Source of the DNA: AC-32 sp963719275 | GTDB lineage: Bacteria > Actinomycetota > Thermoleophilia > Gaiellales > Gaiellaceae | Direction of reading: 5' to 3' | DNA: 64,000 nt | Assembly: GCA_963719275.1 (NCBI GenBank) | Contig: CAVRBT010000004.1 | Location: 372,001 to 436,000 of the forward strand | Shown here: one piece after another, positions 1 to 9,093 of the stretch | How the letters are laid out: every line of letters begins with the position of its first letter | How positions within the stretch are numbered: the stretch's first letter is position 1 | Made by a program: the position numbers and the translations under genes | The notes under the pieces: model-generated | Databases searched by the model: none | What the model saw: the letters and a program-made list of their open reading frames with translations, nothing else | What the model was told of the DNA's origin: nothing

Positions 1-29
1 CCCGCGCCGCGTGGTTCCGCGCCGGTTCG

Positions 30-1230
30 CTACTGCTTCTTGTAAGGCCGTCCATCGGCGGCGGGCGGCACCGTGCGGCCGATCACGCCGGCGACGGCGA
101 TCAGCGTCAGGACGTACGGAAGGGCCTGGAAGAGCGTGGCCGCGTTCGAGGAGTACACGGGCAGCCGGTAGGCCAGCGCGGTCGAGAAGCCGAACAGGAG
201 CGCCGCGCCGAAGGCGCCGAAGGGGCGCCAGTTGCCGAAGATCATCGCGGCGAGGGCGATGAAGCCACGGCCCGCGGTCACGTTCTCGTTGTAGGTGTTC
301 AGGTAGCCGACGGTCAGGTAGGCGCCGCCCATCGCGGCCAGGATCCCGGAGAGGATGACCGACCCGTAGCGCACGAGGTAGACGTTGATGCCGACGGTGT
401 CGGCGGCGCGCGGGTGCTCGCCGCAGGCGCGGATCCGGAGCCCGATCGGGGTCTTGAACAGGACGACGTACGAGAGCGGCACGAACAGGATCGCGACCCA
501 GATCATCAGGTTCAGGTGGCCGATCGCCTCCGCGAAGAAGGAGTGATTCGACTCCTTCGCGAGGTTGACGTCGGGGATCTGCGAGACGCCTGTCGGGATA
601 TTGTTGCCGTGGTAGAGCTGGACGAAGAAGTAGCCGGTGATGCCGAGCGCGAGGAAGTTGACCGCGACTCCGCCGACGATCTGGTCGGCCCGCAGGTGAA
701 TCGCGAAGAAGGCGTGGACGAGCGCGAGCAGGCCGCCGGAGAGCATCGCGATTCGCCACGCCCCAGACCCAGCTGCCGGTCTTGTCGGCGCCCCAGATGC
801 CCCAGAAGGCGCCCATCAGCATCATGCCCTCGAGGCCGATGTTCACGACGCCGGAGCGCTCCGAGAACATCCCGCCGAGCGCGGCGAACGTCAGCGGCGT
901 CGCGAAGACGAGCATCGACGCGATCAGGCTCGCCGTGAAGACCTCGTTCAGGTTCCCGACGCTGGACTGCATCGCCAGGAGCGCGAGCCCGCCGCCGACG
1001 ATCCCGGCCGCGACTGCGCCCCAGCCGACGCGTGCGCCGCCCCTGGTGACGGCCACGATCCCGAAGAGCACCGCGACCATCCCGAGCAGGACCGGCCAGA
1101 CCGGCGAGCGAGCCGTGATCGGCGGGATCGCCAGGATGAACGCGACGACGCCGATGACGATCCCGACCGTCCCGACGGTCGAGGAGTCGTAGAGCCGCGA
1201 GCGAGTGGAGCTGCCGACGTAGGTACTCAT
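30..1230 (-). pseudogene. BMP-type ABC importer permease 2, frameshifted
   Basis: This is the second permease of the nucleoside/simple-sugar importer, the partner of the permease encoded just before it. Its ATG overlaps the upstream stop codon as ATGA, so it was translationally coupled. The N-terminal part reads well from 1230 to about 752 (several membrane helices, including an NIGLEGMMLMGAF stretch typical of the family). One extra base near position 751 then shifts the frame, and the rest (IAMLSGGLLALVHAFFAIH and onward to a TAG at 30) continues in the next frame. Removing one base restores a single protein of about 400 residues. It is either an inactive permease or a sequencing indel. The family call is firm; functionality is open. 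Confidence 0.8.
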
Positions 1231-2477
1231 GTCGCTGCCTCCGGGGCCGCAGCCGCCGACTCACGCCTGCGCCGCTTCAGCTTCCGCCGCGAGCTCCACA
1301 CGGCCAGGATCAGCACGTCGGCCCCGACGAAGAGCACGACGAGCCCCTGGATCATCTCGGTGAGGTGGCCCGCGAGACTCGGGTCGATCGTGCCCGACTG
1401 CAGGCCGTGCGTCGTGCCGTAGAGCAGGGCGCCGAAGAGGAACGCCGCAAGGCCGACGCCGACAGCCGTGTTGCGGCCGAGCAGCGCGACAGCGATCCCG
1501 AGGAAGCCGATCGCCTGCACCTGCACGTCCGAGGTGCCGATCTTGTACAGGTAGCCGAGCATGTCCAGGCCGCCTGCGAGGCCCGCGAAAGCGCCCGAGA
1601 TCGCCATCGCGCGCACGTAGTTCGTGCGCACCCTGATCCCGCCGTAGGCGGCCGCGTCGGGGTTGTAGCCGACCGCACGCACCTCGTACCCGAGGGTCGT
1701 GCGGTTGAGGATCAGCCAGAAGACGACGAGCGCCCCGATCGCGACGAAGAAGCCGATGTGCAGGCCCTGGAGCGCCGGGTCGCCCCAGAACACCGGGAGC
1801 TTGGCGCCGTCGACGACGTTGCCGGAGATCGGGATGTCGAGTGGCTTGTTCGCCGGGCCCTGCAGCGGCCCGCCCTGCTGGAAGATGTAGTTCCCGATCC
1901 AGTAGGCGATCCAGTTGAGCATGATCGTCGTGATCACCTCGTGCGCGCCGACGGTCGCCTTCAGGAAGCCCGCGATCGCGGCCCAGGCGGCCCCCGCAGC
2001 CGTCGCCAGCGCGACTCCGACCAGCACGTGTGCCGGGCGTGACATGTTCACGAACGAGACGCCGACCCAGTTCGCCACGAACAGGCCCATCAGGTACTGG
2101 CCGTTGCCGCCGATGTTGAACAGCCCGCAGCGGAAGGCGAACGCGACGGCGAGGCCGGTCAGGATCAATGACGTCGTCTGCAGCAGCGTCTGGCTGAAGT
2201 TGTACGCGGCGGTGTTCGCGACGTCGGTGTTCGTCGGGTGCGCCAGCCAGTTCAGCCCGGCGCCCTTCACGATGTCCCAGTAGGCCTGGAACGGGTTGTG
2301 CCCGGTCGCGAGCACCAGCAGGCCGCCGATGAAGAATGCGACGAGCGCCGTCACGATCGGGACGGTGATTCCGCCCGCACGCTGCCAGACGTCGAGGCGC
2401 GAGGCGACGGTCGAGGGAGGAGCCTGTCCGTTCTCCTCCGGCGGCGGCCCCTGCTGCGGGGCGAGCGGCTCGCTCAA
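1227..2477 (-). CDS. BMP-type ABC importer permease 1
   Basis: Inner-membrane permease of a BmpA/NupP-type ABC importer for nucleosides or simple sugars. The protein has 416 residues: a hydrophilic Pro/Gln-rich N-terminus of about 35 residues, then about eight to ten membrane helices, with the family motif FNIGGNGQYLMG near residue 125 and an EVRAVGYNPDAAAYGGI stretch in the cytoplasmic coupling loop. I place the start at TTG 2477 because it overlaps the ATPase stop codon as TTGA and the family-like sequence begins right after it. An open frame extends further upstream but is out of family. It ends in a basic Arg/Lys tail and overlaps permease 2 as ATGA, so ATPase, permease 1 and permease 2 form one coupled block. 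Confidence 0.9.
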   Translation of the reverse strand: MSEPLAPQQGPPPEENGQAPPSTVASRLDVWQRAGGITVPIVTALVAFFIGGLLVLATGHNPFQAYWDIVKGAGLNWLAHPTNTDVANTAAYNFSQTLLQTTSLILTGLAVAFAFRCGLFNIGGNGQYLMGLFVANWVGVSFVNMSRPAHVLVGVALATAAGAAWAAIAGFLKATVGAHEVITTIMLNWIAYWIGNYIFQQGGPLQGPANKPLDIPISGNVVDGAKLPVFWGDPALQGLHIGFFVAIGALVVFWLILNRTTLGYEVRAVGYNPDAAAYGGIRVRTNYVRAMAISGAFAGLAGGLDMLGYLYKIGTSDVQVQAIGFLGIAVALLGRNTAVGVGLAAFLFGALLYGTTHGLQSGTIDPSLAGHLTEMIQGLVVLFVGADVLILAVWSSRRKLKRRRRESAAAAPEAAT

Positions 2478-4021
2478 GCGGCCGGTGCCTCCTTCCGCCT
2501 GCCTCCGAGCATCTCGAGGCCGATCTCCTCTTCCGGGATCTCCTCTTCCGTCGTGCCACGGGCGTGCTCGCCGACGATCCGGCCCTCGTACATGACGAGG
2601 ATCCGGTCGGAGAGCGAGAGGATCTCGTCCAGCTCCAGCGAGACGAGCAGGATCGCGCGACCCTCGTCCCGCTCCTCGATAAGGCGGCGGTGCAGGTACT
2701 CGATCGCCCCGACGTCGAGGCCGCGCGTCGGTTGTGCCGCCACGAGCACGCTCGGGTCGCGGGCGACCTCCCGGGCCACGACCACCTTCTGCTGGTTGCC
2801 GCCGGAGAGGGCGCCGCCGCGGGTCTGAGGCCCGCCGCCGCGCACGTCGAACTCCCGGATCAGGCTCGCGGCGCGCTGAATCAGCCGGCGTGGGAAGAGC
2901 CAGCCCCACTTCGAGTCGGGCGGACGGTTGTAGTCGTGCAGCGCGATGTTCTCGGCGATCGTGAACTCGAGCACGAGCCCGCGGCGCTGGCGGTCCTCCG
3001 GAATGTGGCCGACGCCGGCGTCCAGCATCTTCCGCGCGGTCGGGTGCGTGATCGCGCGTCCGCCGACGACGACCTCGCCGCTGTCGGCGGCCCGAAGGCC
3101 GGTGATGGCCTCGATCAGCTCGCTCTGGCCGTTGCCCTCCACACCGGCGAGGCCGACGATCTCGCCCGCGTGCACGTCGAACGAGACCTCCCGCACGGCC
3201 GGCAGGCCACGGTCGTCGTTCACGCTCACGTTCCGCACCTCGAGCAGCTTGTCGCCCGGCTCCGACGGCCGCTTCTCGACGCGGAGCAGCACCTCCCGGC
3301 CGACCATCATCCGCGCGAGCCCCTCCTCCGTCGCGCCCTGGCGCACGACGGTGTCGATCTTCTTGCCCCGCCGGAGCACGGTGATGCGGTCGGCGATCTC
3401 GAGCACCTCGTTCAGCTTGTGGCTGATGAAGATGATCGACGTGCCGTCGGCCTGGAGCGACTTGATGATCGCGAAGAGCTCGCCCGCTTCCTGCGGCGTC
3501 AGCACGGCAGTCGGCTCGTCGAGGATCAGGATCTCGGCGCCGCGGTAGAGCGCCTTCAGGATCTCCACCCGCTGCTGCTGGCCGACGCTGATGCTCTCGA
3601 CCTTGGCCCTCGGGTCGACGATGAGGCCGAAGCGCGTCGAGATGTCCCGCACGCGCTCGACGGCGGCGTCGTAATCGACCAGCACGCCGGCCTTGCGCGG
3701 CTCGACCTCGAGCACGATGTTCTCGGCGACCGTCATCACCGGGATGAGCATGAAGTGCTGGTGCACCATCCCGATCCCGCGGTCGATCGCGTCCTTTGCC
3801 GAGCCGAACGTCACCGGCTTCCCGCCCATCCGGATCTCGCCCTCGTCGGCGCGGTAGAGGCCGTAGAGGATGTTCATCAGCGTCGACTTGCCGGCCCCGT
3901 TCTCGCCGAGCAGCGCGTGCACCTCGCCCTTGCGCAGGTCGAAGTCGACGTGGTCGTTGGCGAGGACCCCGGGGAACTGCTTCGTGACGCCCCGCATCTC
4001 GAGAACCGTGGAGGCTTCCAC
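2474..4021 (-). CDS. Nucleoside/simple-sugar ABC importer ATPase, double domain
   Basis: The 515-residue energy-coupling subunit of the importer. It has two consecutive ABC domains. The first has a clean Walker A (GENGAGKST, about residue 40), the HQHFMLIPVMTVAENI Q-loop region, and an ILDEPTAVLTPQE Walker B. The second has the degenerate nucleotide site usual in this family (GVEGNGQSELIEAI, about residue 290) and a LSGGNQQKVVVARE signature. Layout and length match the YufO/NupO and RbsA-like family. Translation starts at GTG 4021. A TAGAAT box nine bases upstream (4031-4036) could serve as an internal promoter. It follows the lipoprotein gene by 38 bases and overlaps permease 1. Confidence 0.92.
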   Translation of the reverse strand: MEASTVLEMRGVTKQFPGVLANDHVDFDLRKGEVHALLGENGAGKSTLMNILYGLYRADEGEIRMGGKPVTFGSAKDAIDRGIGMVHQHFMLIPVMTVAENIVLEVEPRKAGVLVDYDAAVERVRDISTRFGLIVDPRAKVESISVGQQQRVEILKALYRGAEILILDEPTAVLTPQEAGELFAIIKSLQADGTSIIFISHKLNEVLEIADRITVLRRGKKIDTVVRQGATEEGLARMMVGREVLLRVEKRPSEPGDKLLEVRNVSVNDDRGLPAVREVSFDVHAGEIVGLAGVEGNGQSELIEAITGLRAADSGEVVVGGRAITHPTARKMLDAGVGHIPEDRQRRGLVLEFTIAENIALHDYNRPPDSKWGWLFPRRLIQRAASLIREFDVRGGGPQTRGGALSGGNQQKVVVAREVARDPSVLVAAQPTRGLDVGAIEYLHRRLIEERDEGRAILLVSLELDEILSLSDRILVMYEGRIVGEHARGTTEEEIPEEEIGLEMLGGRRKEAPAA

Positions 4022-4059
4022 CGCGGGGTGATTCTAGGGAGGCGGCGAGGACGGCGCCG

Positions 4060-5110
4060 CTAGAGCGCGGCCGGGACCTTGACCTGGCCCGAGATGATCT
4101 TCTGCTTCAGCTGGTTCATCTTGTCGATCAGCGCCTGGGGCACGGCCGGGTTGATCTTGCCGACGTCCATGCCCTTGTTCTTCAGGTTGAAGAGCAAGTT
4201 GCCGCCGCCCTTGAAGTTGCCCTCGGTGACCTGGGTGATCGCCGCGACGACGCCGTTGTCGACGCGCTTCACACCCGAGGTGAGCACTCGCTTGGCGTCG
4301 TTGTACTGGTCCTTGTCGACGCCGATGCCCCAGATGCCCGCCGCGTCGGCCGCCTTCAGCGTGCCGAGGCCGCAGCCGCCCGCGACTTGGAAGAGCACCT
4401 GCGCGCCCTGCGCGATCTGGTTCTCGGCGACCGTCTTGCACTTGTCCGACGCGACGAAGTCCTGCGAGTAGCCGATCAGCACCTTGATGTTCGGGTTGAA
4501 CAGCTTTGCGCAGTGCTGGTAGCCGGCGATCCAGATGTCGACCGGCGGGATCTTGAGCCCACCGACGGCCCCGATGATCTGCTTGCCGCCCTGCTTCTTC
4601 GCCATCTCGGCGGCGAGGTAGCCGACGAGACAGCCCGACTCGTTCGCCGCGTAGGTGAGGCCCTCGACGTTCTTGCGACCGTTGAACGGGCTCGCCCTTG
4701 ACGTCGTAGTCGGTGATCGCGAAGTGGATGTTCGGGTTCTTCTTCGCGACCGTGTTGGTGTCCGCGGCGAGCAGGAAGCCGGCCGAGATGATGAGGTTGG
4801 CCTTCTTGCGCACCGCCGTCGTCAGGTTCGGCACGTAGTCGGAGGGCGAGTTCGACTGCAGCGCCTCGGACTTGATGCCGAGGTCCTGCACCGCGCGGTC
4901 GAGGCCCTCCTTCTGCGACTGATTGAAGGAGCGGTCGTTGAACTTCCCGATGTCGCTGACGAGGGCGACGCTGGTGCCCGAGCCAGACTTGGCGCCGCTC
5001 GTTGTCGCGGTCGACTCGGACGATCCGCTCGAGCCGCCGCAGCCCGCCGTGATCAGCAGCGCCGCCGCTCCGATCGCGACGAGCGCACTCCTCCGCAGCG
5101 CCACTTCCAT
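4060..5110 (-). pseudogene. BMP family substrate-binding lipoprotein, frameshifted
   Basis: Extracellular substrate-binding lipoprotein of the BmpA family, expected to capture nucleosides for the adjacent permease/ATPase. The N-terminus has a lipoprotein signal ending in a LLITAGC lipobox, followed by a Ser/Gly/Thr linker and the family start VALVSDIGKFNDRSFNQSQ. An extra base at about 4687 breaks the frame after ITDYDVKGEP; the downstream frame resumes with FNGRKNVEGLTYAAN and runs to a TAG at 4060. The neighbouring paralogue at 5183-6217 is intact at the same point, which makes the indel obvious. Restored, it would have about 349 residues. Either a decaying duplicate or an assembly error. 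Confidence 0.8.
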
Positions 5111-5124
5111 CGACGATGTTCTAC

Positions 5125-5157
5125 CAAAGAAACGGGCGGACCCGCAGGCCCGCCCGT
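5125..5157 (-). terminator. Hairpin with T-rich tail between the two BMP genes
   Basis: An 8-bp perfect stem (ACGGGCGG/CCGCCCGT, arms 5132-5139 and 5150-5157) with a 10-base loop, followed on the minus strand by TTCTTTGGT. It lies between the stop of the upstream BMP gene and the start of the downstream one. It could partly terminate transcription, so that the first binding protein is made in excess over the rest of the importer. Confidence 0.55.
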
Positions 5158-5182
5158 CGCATACCGCGTAGCTCGGTTCCGT

Positions 5183-6217
5183 TTAGAGCTTCGTCGGGAC
5201 CTTGAGCTTCTTGTTGATGATCTTCGTCTTGTAGGTGTTCATCAGCTTGATGTACGCCTTCGGAACAGCCGGGTTCATCCTGCCGACCCCCATGCCCTTG
5301 TTCTTCAGGTTGAAGAGCAGGTTGCCACCACGCTTGAAGCCGCCGTTCTTGGCCTTGGAGATCGCCTGGTAGACCCCGTTGTCGACCCGCTTGACGCCCG
5401 AGGTCATGACCCGCTTGGCGTCGTTGTACTGGTCCTTGTCGACGCCGATGCCCCAGATCTTGGCCGCGGCGGCCGCCTTCAGGGTGCCGAGGCCGCAGCC
5501 GCCGGCAACCTGGAAGAGCACCTTCGCACCCTTGGCGATCTGGTTCTCGGCGAGCGTCTTGCACTTGTCGGCCGCGACGAAGTCCTGCGAGTAGTCGATC
5601 AGGACCTGCGTGCCGGGGACGGCCTTCTGCGCGCAGAACTTGTAGCCCGCAATCCAGATGTCGACCGGCGGGATCTTGATGCCGCCGACCGCGCCGATCG
5701 TCTTCCGGCCCATCTTCTTGGCCATCTTCGCCGCGAGCACGCCGACCAGGCAGCCGGACTGGTTCGCCGCGTAGGTGAGGCCCATGACGTTCTTGCGGCC
5801 CTTGAACGGGTCGTCCTTGGCCGAGTAGTCGGTGATCGCGAAGTGGATCTTCGGGTACTTCGACGCGACCGTGTTCGTGTCACCCGCGAGCAGGAAGCCC
5901 GCCGAGATGATGATGTTCGAGTGGAGCCTGATCCCCGTGGTCAGGTTCGGGATGTAGTCGGACGGCGAGTTCGACTGCAGCGCCTTGATCTTGACGTGCA
6001 GCTTCTTCCGCGCCCGGACGAGCCCCTCCTTCTGCGACTGGTTGAACGACCGGTCGTTGAACTTCCCGATGTCGCTCACCAGGGTCGCCGTGAACGTCGC
6101 CTTCTGCGCCTGCGTGGACGCGCGGCTGGAGCTGCTGCCCACCAGCGCAGCGAGCCCGGCCAGCACCACGACGACGAGCGCCGCAGCGACGATGGACATA
6201 CGACGTGAAACCCTCAC
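5183..6217 (-). CDS. BMP family substrate-binding protein, intact paralogue
   Basis: Second BmpA-family binding protein, 344 residues, closely similar to its downstream neighbour (both carry VSDIGKFNDRSFNQSQKEGL, PPVDIWIAGY and GVDKDQYNDAKRV). The N-terminal signal has no lipobox Cys, so it is probably secreted or membrane-anchored rather than lipidated, a difference from its paralogue. I chose GTG 6217 because GGGAGGG lies five bases upstream; an in-frame ATG at 6199 is a weaker alternative. It is the first gene of the importer operon and is preceded by a hairpin and T-run only about 17 bases before its start, which suggests control by attenuation. Confidence 0.88.
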   Translation of the reverse strand: MRVSRRMSIVAAALVVVVLAGLAALVGSSSSRASTQAQKATFTATLVSDIGKFNDRSFNQSQKEGLVRARKKLHVKIKALQSNSPSDYIPNLTTGIRLHSNIIISAGFLLAGDTNTVASKYPKIHFAITDYSAKDDPFKGRKNVMGLTYAANQSGCLVGVLAAKMAKKMGRKTIGAVGGIKIPPVDIWIAGYKFCAQKAVPGTQVLIDYSQDFVAADKCKTLAENQIAKGAKVLFQVAGGCGLGTLKAAAAAKIWGIGVDKDQYNDAKRVMTSGVKRVDNGVYQAISKAKNGGFKRGGNLLFNLKNKGMGVGRMNPAVPKAYIKLMNTYKTKIINKKLKVPTKL

Positions 6218-6233
6218 TTGCCCTCCCTGATAG

Positions 6234-6257
6234 AAAAAAACGGGTTAACCAACCCGT
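6234..6257 (-). terminator. Intrinsic terminator or attenuator in the BMP leader
   Basis: On the minus strand ACGGGTT-GGTT-AACCCGT is followed directly by seven T residues (6234-6240): a textbook intrinsic terminator. It lies about 80 bases after the ftsK stop, so it may simply end the ftsK transcript. But it also sits immediately ahead of the BMP ribosome binding site, which is the geometry of a leader attenuator. No known riboswitch consensus could be recognised in the 6258-6334 segment. Confidence 0.75.
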
Positions 6258-6334
6258 AAAAGACGTCCGATGGTACCGCGAAGTTAGCCCGCGTTGCTAG
6301 TCCCGGGCGGCCTAATTGTGACGGTCGGTCGGTC

Positions 6335-8536
6335 CTAGATCGCGTCAGTCAACTGGGGCAGCGAGGACTCGTCCACGAGCACGCGCCTCGGCTTCGAGCC
6401 CTCGTACCCGGAGATGATGCCACGGCGCTCGAGCATGTCGATCAGGCGCCCTGCGCGGGTGTACCCGACCCGCAGCCGGCGCTGGAGGAGGGAGACCGAC
6501 GCGGTCTGAGTCTGCACGACGACCTCGATCGCCTTGTCGAGCAGCGGGTCCTCGTCCGGGTCGAAGTCGCCGTCGCCGTGCTCGCCGCCCTCCGCGGACG
6601 CTTCGGGCGCCTCCAGCAGCGACTCGTCGAGCTCCTGGTCGCGCTGCGCGCGGCACTGCTCGACGATCAGGGCGATCTCCTCCTCGGTCACGAAGGCGCC
6701 CTGGAGCCGTTGCAGGCGCGAGGTGCCCAGTGGCTTGAAGAGCATGTCGCCCTGCCCGAGCAGACTCTCCGCGCCGGCCTGGTCGAGGATCACCCGCGAG
6801 TCGGTCTGGCTCGAGACCGCGAACGCGATCCGGCTCGGCACGTTGGCCTTGATCATCCCGGTGATGACGTCCACCGACGGGCGCTGCGTGGCGAGCACGA
6901 GGTGGATGCCGACGGCGCGGGACTTCTGCGCCAGGCGGATGACTGCGTCTTCCACCTCCTGCGGCGAGATCATCATCAGGTCGGCGAGCTCGTCGATCAC
7001 GACCAGCAGGTACGGCAGCGACGGCTCGCCGCGCGAGCGGAAGGCACGGTTGGCCTCTGCGACGTTCCGCGCACGCACGGCCGAGAGGCGCTCGTAGCGC
7101 CGCTCCATCTCGGCGACCACGTTCCGCAGCACCGAAGCCGCCTCCTTGGGGCTGGAGACGACGGGTGTGAGCAGGTGGGGGATCGACTCGTAGTAGTTGA
7201 GCTCGATGCGCTTCGGGTCGATCAGGATCATCCGCACGTCGTCCGGGGTCGAGCGGAGCAGCACCGAGGTGAGGATCGTGTTGATGCAGCCCGACTTACC
7301 GGAGCCGGTCGTGCCGGCGATCAGGATGTGCGGCATCCGCGCCAGGTCGGTCCAGACGGCCTGGCCCGAGATGTCCTTGCCGAGCCACACCGAGAGCGGG
7401 CTCGAGGTCGCAGGCAGCTCGTCGTAGATGTCGCCGAGGGTGACGAGGTTCGGGCTCGTGTTCGGTAGCTCGACGCCCACGGCCTGCTTGCCGGGGATCG
7501 GAGCGAGGATGCGGATCTCGGTCGTCGCGAGCGCGTAGGAGAGATCGTCCTTCAGGCCGGCGACCTTCGAGACCTTCGTGCCCGGGGCGAGTTGCAGCTC
7601 GTAGCGCGTGACCCGCGGGCCCGAGATCTGGCCGACGACCGTCGCTTCCACGCCGAAGTTGGCGAGCGTCTGGACGAGCGCCTCCGCGATGCGGGTCGAA
7701 TGGTCGGCGTCGGGGCCGGACCCAGGCGCGGAGCGGCGCAGCAGCGTTCGGTCCGGTAGGCGGTACTCCGACACGGTCTCGGAGGTGACGTCGAAGAGGC
7801 TCGTCTCCTCGGGCTCGTCCGCCGCGTCGGGGACGAGTTGCGGCGGCGACTCGGAGACGATGTCGGGAAATTCGTTGACCACGTCGACCGGCGGCGCGAC
7901 CGGCCTGGGCGGCTCGGAAAGCGGCGACGCACCTTCGATCACCTGCAGCCGCGGTTCCGCGGTCCGGCGTCGCCGCGTCGAGTGAAGGGTGCGTGATCCC
8001 AGGACGCGTAGCGTGCGGCCAGAACTGCGCAGCATCGCGCCGACGGAGGCGCCGCTGACCAGCAGGCCGCCGACGAGCAGCGTCAGGATCCCGGCGATCG
8101 CAACACCGGTCGACCCGATCGCGAACGCGAGCCCACCGCCGAGCAGGGTTCCGAAGTAGCCGCCCTCGTCCTTGCCGAGCGTGATCATCAGGCCCACGGC
8201 AAGCACGACGAGGCCGGTCCGGAACGGCCGGACGTCGACGAGGTCGCTGCGCGCGACCATCAGCGTCCCCACGATCACGAGCGCGGCCGGCAGGGCGAGT
8301 GTTGCGCTGCCGACCAGCGCGTCGAGGCCGTCGCCGGTCCAGCCGCCGACGTAGCCGCCGTTCCAGCCGGCCCACACGACGAAGCCCAGGAAGACGCCCA
8401 GCGCGACGAGCCCGAGCCCGATCAGCTCGGGATGCTGGTGGCTACGGCCCTCGGCCTTCTTGGCCGCGCGCTTGCGGCGCTTCACGCGCGCGGGCACGCG
8501 CGGCTTGAGGGTGCGTCGTTTCCGGCGGCGCGCCAT
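6335..8536 (-). CDS. ftsK: DNA translocase FtsK/SpoIIIE
   Basis: Septal DNA translocase that pumps chromosome ends through the closing division septum. The protein has 733 residues. A basic N-terminus is followed by four or five membrane helices (about residues 35-185), a short acidic/Pro linker, the alpha/beta motor with Walker A AGTTGSGKSG near residue 408 and Walker B LLVVIDELADLM near 520, and a C-terminal gamma winged helix (VSLLQRRLRVGYTRAGRLID) that would read KOPS-like sites. It is shorter than E. coli FtsK because the linker is short, as in Gram-positive SpoIIIE. It starts at ATG 8536, 39 bases after the upstream small membrane protein, and probably forms an operon with it. Confidence 0.96.
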   Translation of the reverse strand: MARRRKRRTLKPRVPARVKRRKRAAKKAEGRSHQHPELIGLGLVALGVFLGFVVWAGWNGGYVGGWTGDGLDALVGSATLALPAALVIVGTLMVARSDLVDVRPFRTGLVVLAVGLMITLGKDEGGYFGTLLGGGLAFAIGSTGVAIAGILTLLVGGLLVSGASVGAMLRSSGRTLRVLGSRTLHSTRRRRTAEPRLQVIEGASPLSEPPRPVAPPVDVVNEFPDIVSESPPQLVPDAADEPEETSLFDVTSETVSEYRLPDRTLLRRSAPGSGPDADHSTRIAEALVQTLANFGVEATVVGQISGPRVTRYELQLAPGTKVSKVAGLKDDLSYALATTEIRILAPIPGKQAVGVELPNTSPNLVTLGDIYDELPATSSPLSVWLGKDISGQAVWTDLARMPHILIAGTTGSGKSGCINTILTSVLLRSTPDDVRMILIDPKRIELNYYESIPHLLTPVVSSPKEAASVLRNVVAEMERRYERLSAVRARNVAEANRAFRSRGEPSLPYLLVVIDELADLMMISPQEVEDAVIRLAQKSRAVGIHLVLATQRPSVDVITGMIKANVPSRIAFAVSSQTDSRVILDQAGAESLLGQGDMLFKPLGTSRLQRLQGAFVTEEEIALIVEQCRAQRDQELDESLLEAPEASAEGGEHGDGDFDPDEDPLLDKAIEVVVQTQTASVSLLQRRLRVGYTRAGRLIDMLERRGIISGYEGSKPRRVLVDESSLPQLTDAI

Positions 8537-8575
8537 GCGCGCCTGCTTCGACGCGCGGGGCCGGACCCCTTGCCG

Positions 8576-8977
8576 CTAGCGGCGCTTCTTCAGCTTCTGC
8601 GCTTGCCGCCGCTGCTGGCGGTTCATCGGCTCGGGGATCGCGCCCTCGTCGCCGGCGGCCTCGAGGTAGGCCCGCCGCTCCGCGGCGCTCAGGCGCGACA
8701 GGGCGACCTGCGCGCGCTGCGGGTCGTGCTGGACGCCGCTGCGCTCGAGCTTCGTGATCGCGCTCGCGAGCTCGGGGTTCTTGCGCTCGAGGTTCGCCTT
8801 CGACGCCTTCTGCAGCCAGCGCTTCAGGAACGGCACCTTCATCAAGCCCATCGCGATCGGGCGGACGTACTTGCCGCCCTTCACCCGCGCGAGCAGGTTC
8901 AGCGCGATCAGCAGGATCAGCAGCCCGATCAGGATGTAGATCGGGATCAGCAGCGTGACGAGGTCGCCCAAAATCAC
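8576..8977 (-). CDS. Small single-helix membrane protein, unknown function
   Basis: A 133-residue protein with one strong N-terminal membrane helix (about residues 5-28, rich in Leu and Ile), followed by a basic cytoplasmic part predicted to be helical, with the segment ALSRLSAAERRAYLEAAGDE, and a very basic C-terminus (RRQAQKLKKRR). I do not recognise the family. It lies directly upstream of ftsK on the same strand and probably shares its transcript. GTG 8977 is the start; a TAGCCT box six bases upstream suggests a leaderless message. Confidence 0.7.
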   Translation of the reverse strand: MILGDLVTLLIPIYILIGLLILLIALNLLARVKGGKYVRPIAMGLMKVPFLKRWLQKASKANLERKNPELASAITKLERSGVQHDPQRAQVALSRLSAAERRAYLEAAGDEGAIPEPMNRQQRRQAQKLKKRR

Positions 8978-8983
8978 GGTCTT

Positions 8984-8989
8984 AGGCTA
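8984..8989 (-). promoter_or_regulatory. Putative leaderless -10 box for the membrane protein-ftsK unit
   Basis: TAGCCT lies six bases ahead of GTG 8977 on the minus strand, with no ribosome binding site between. Transcription would start at or next to the start codon. No clear -35 was seen. Confidence 0.4.
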
Positions 8990-9030
8990 CTCGCTCGAAA
9001 GGCCAACACGGAGGCTTCCAAGACCGTGTG

Positions 9031-9093
9031 TTAGACGGCCGCACGAGCAAAGCCCGCACGGCCTTTGAGCGGCGCCGCCGAGTCGGCGCCTCA
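9031..9093 (-). repeat. Double-hairpin intergenic repeat, family 1, copy A
   Basis: Begins at the nucleoside hydrolase stop codon. The first hairpin is GGCGCCG/CGGCGCC with a 6-base loop; the second is built from GGCCGTGCGGG and CTCGTGCGGCC around a CTTTG-containing loop, then GTCTAA. It aligns with copy B (41300-41364), with paired changes that keep the stems, and more loosely with copies C (23738-23798) and D (10932-10990). Confidence 0.7.

Noticed and set aside
512..1264. Arg-rich 250-residue frame over the permease 2 gene
   Set aside because: A shadow of the true gene; composition is the usual artefact of GC-rich DNA.
2478..2909. Longer N-terminus of permease 1
   Set aside because: It overlaps the ATPase gene entirely in another frame; TTG 2477 at the TTGA junction fits the family.
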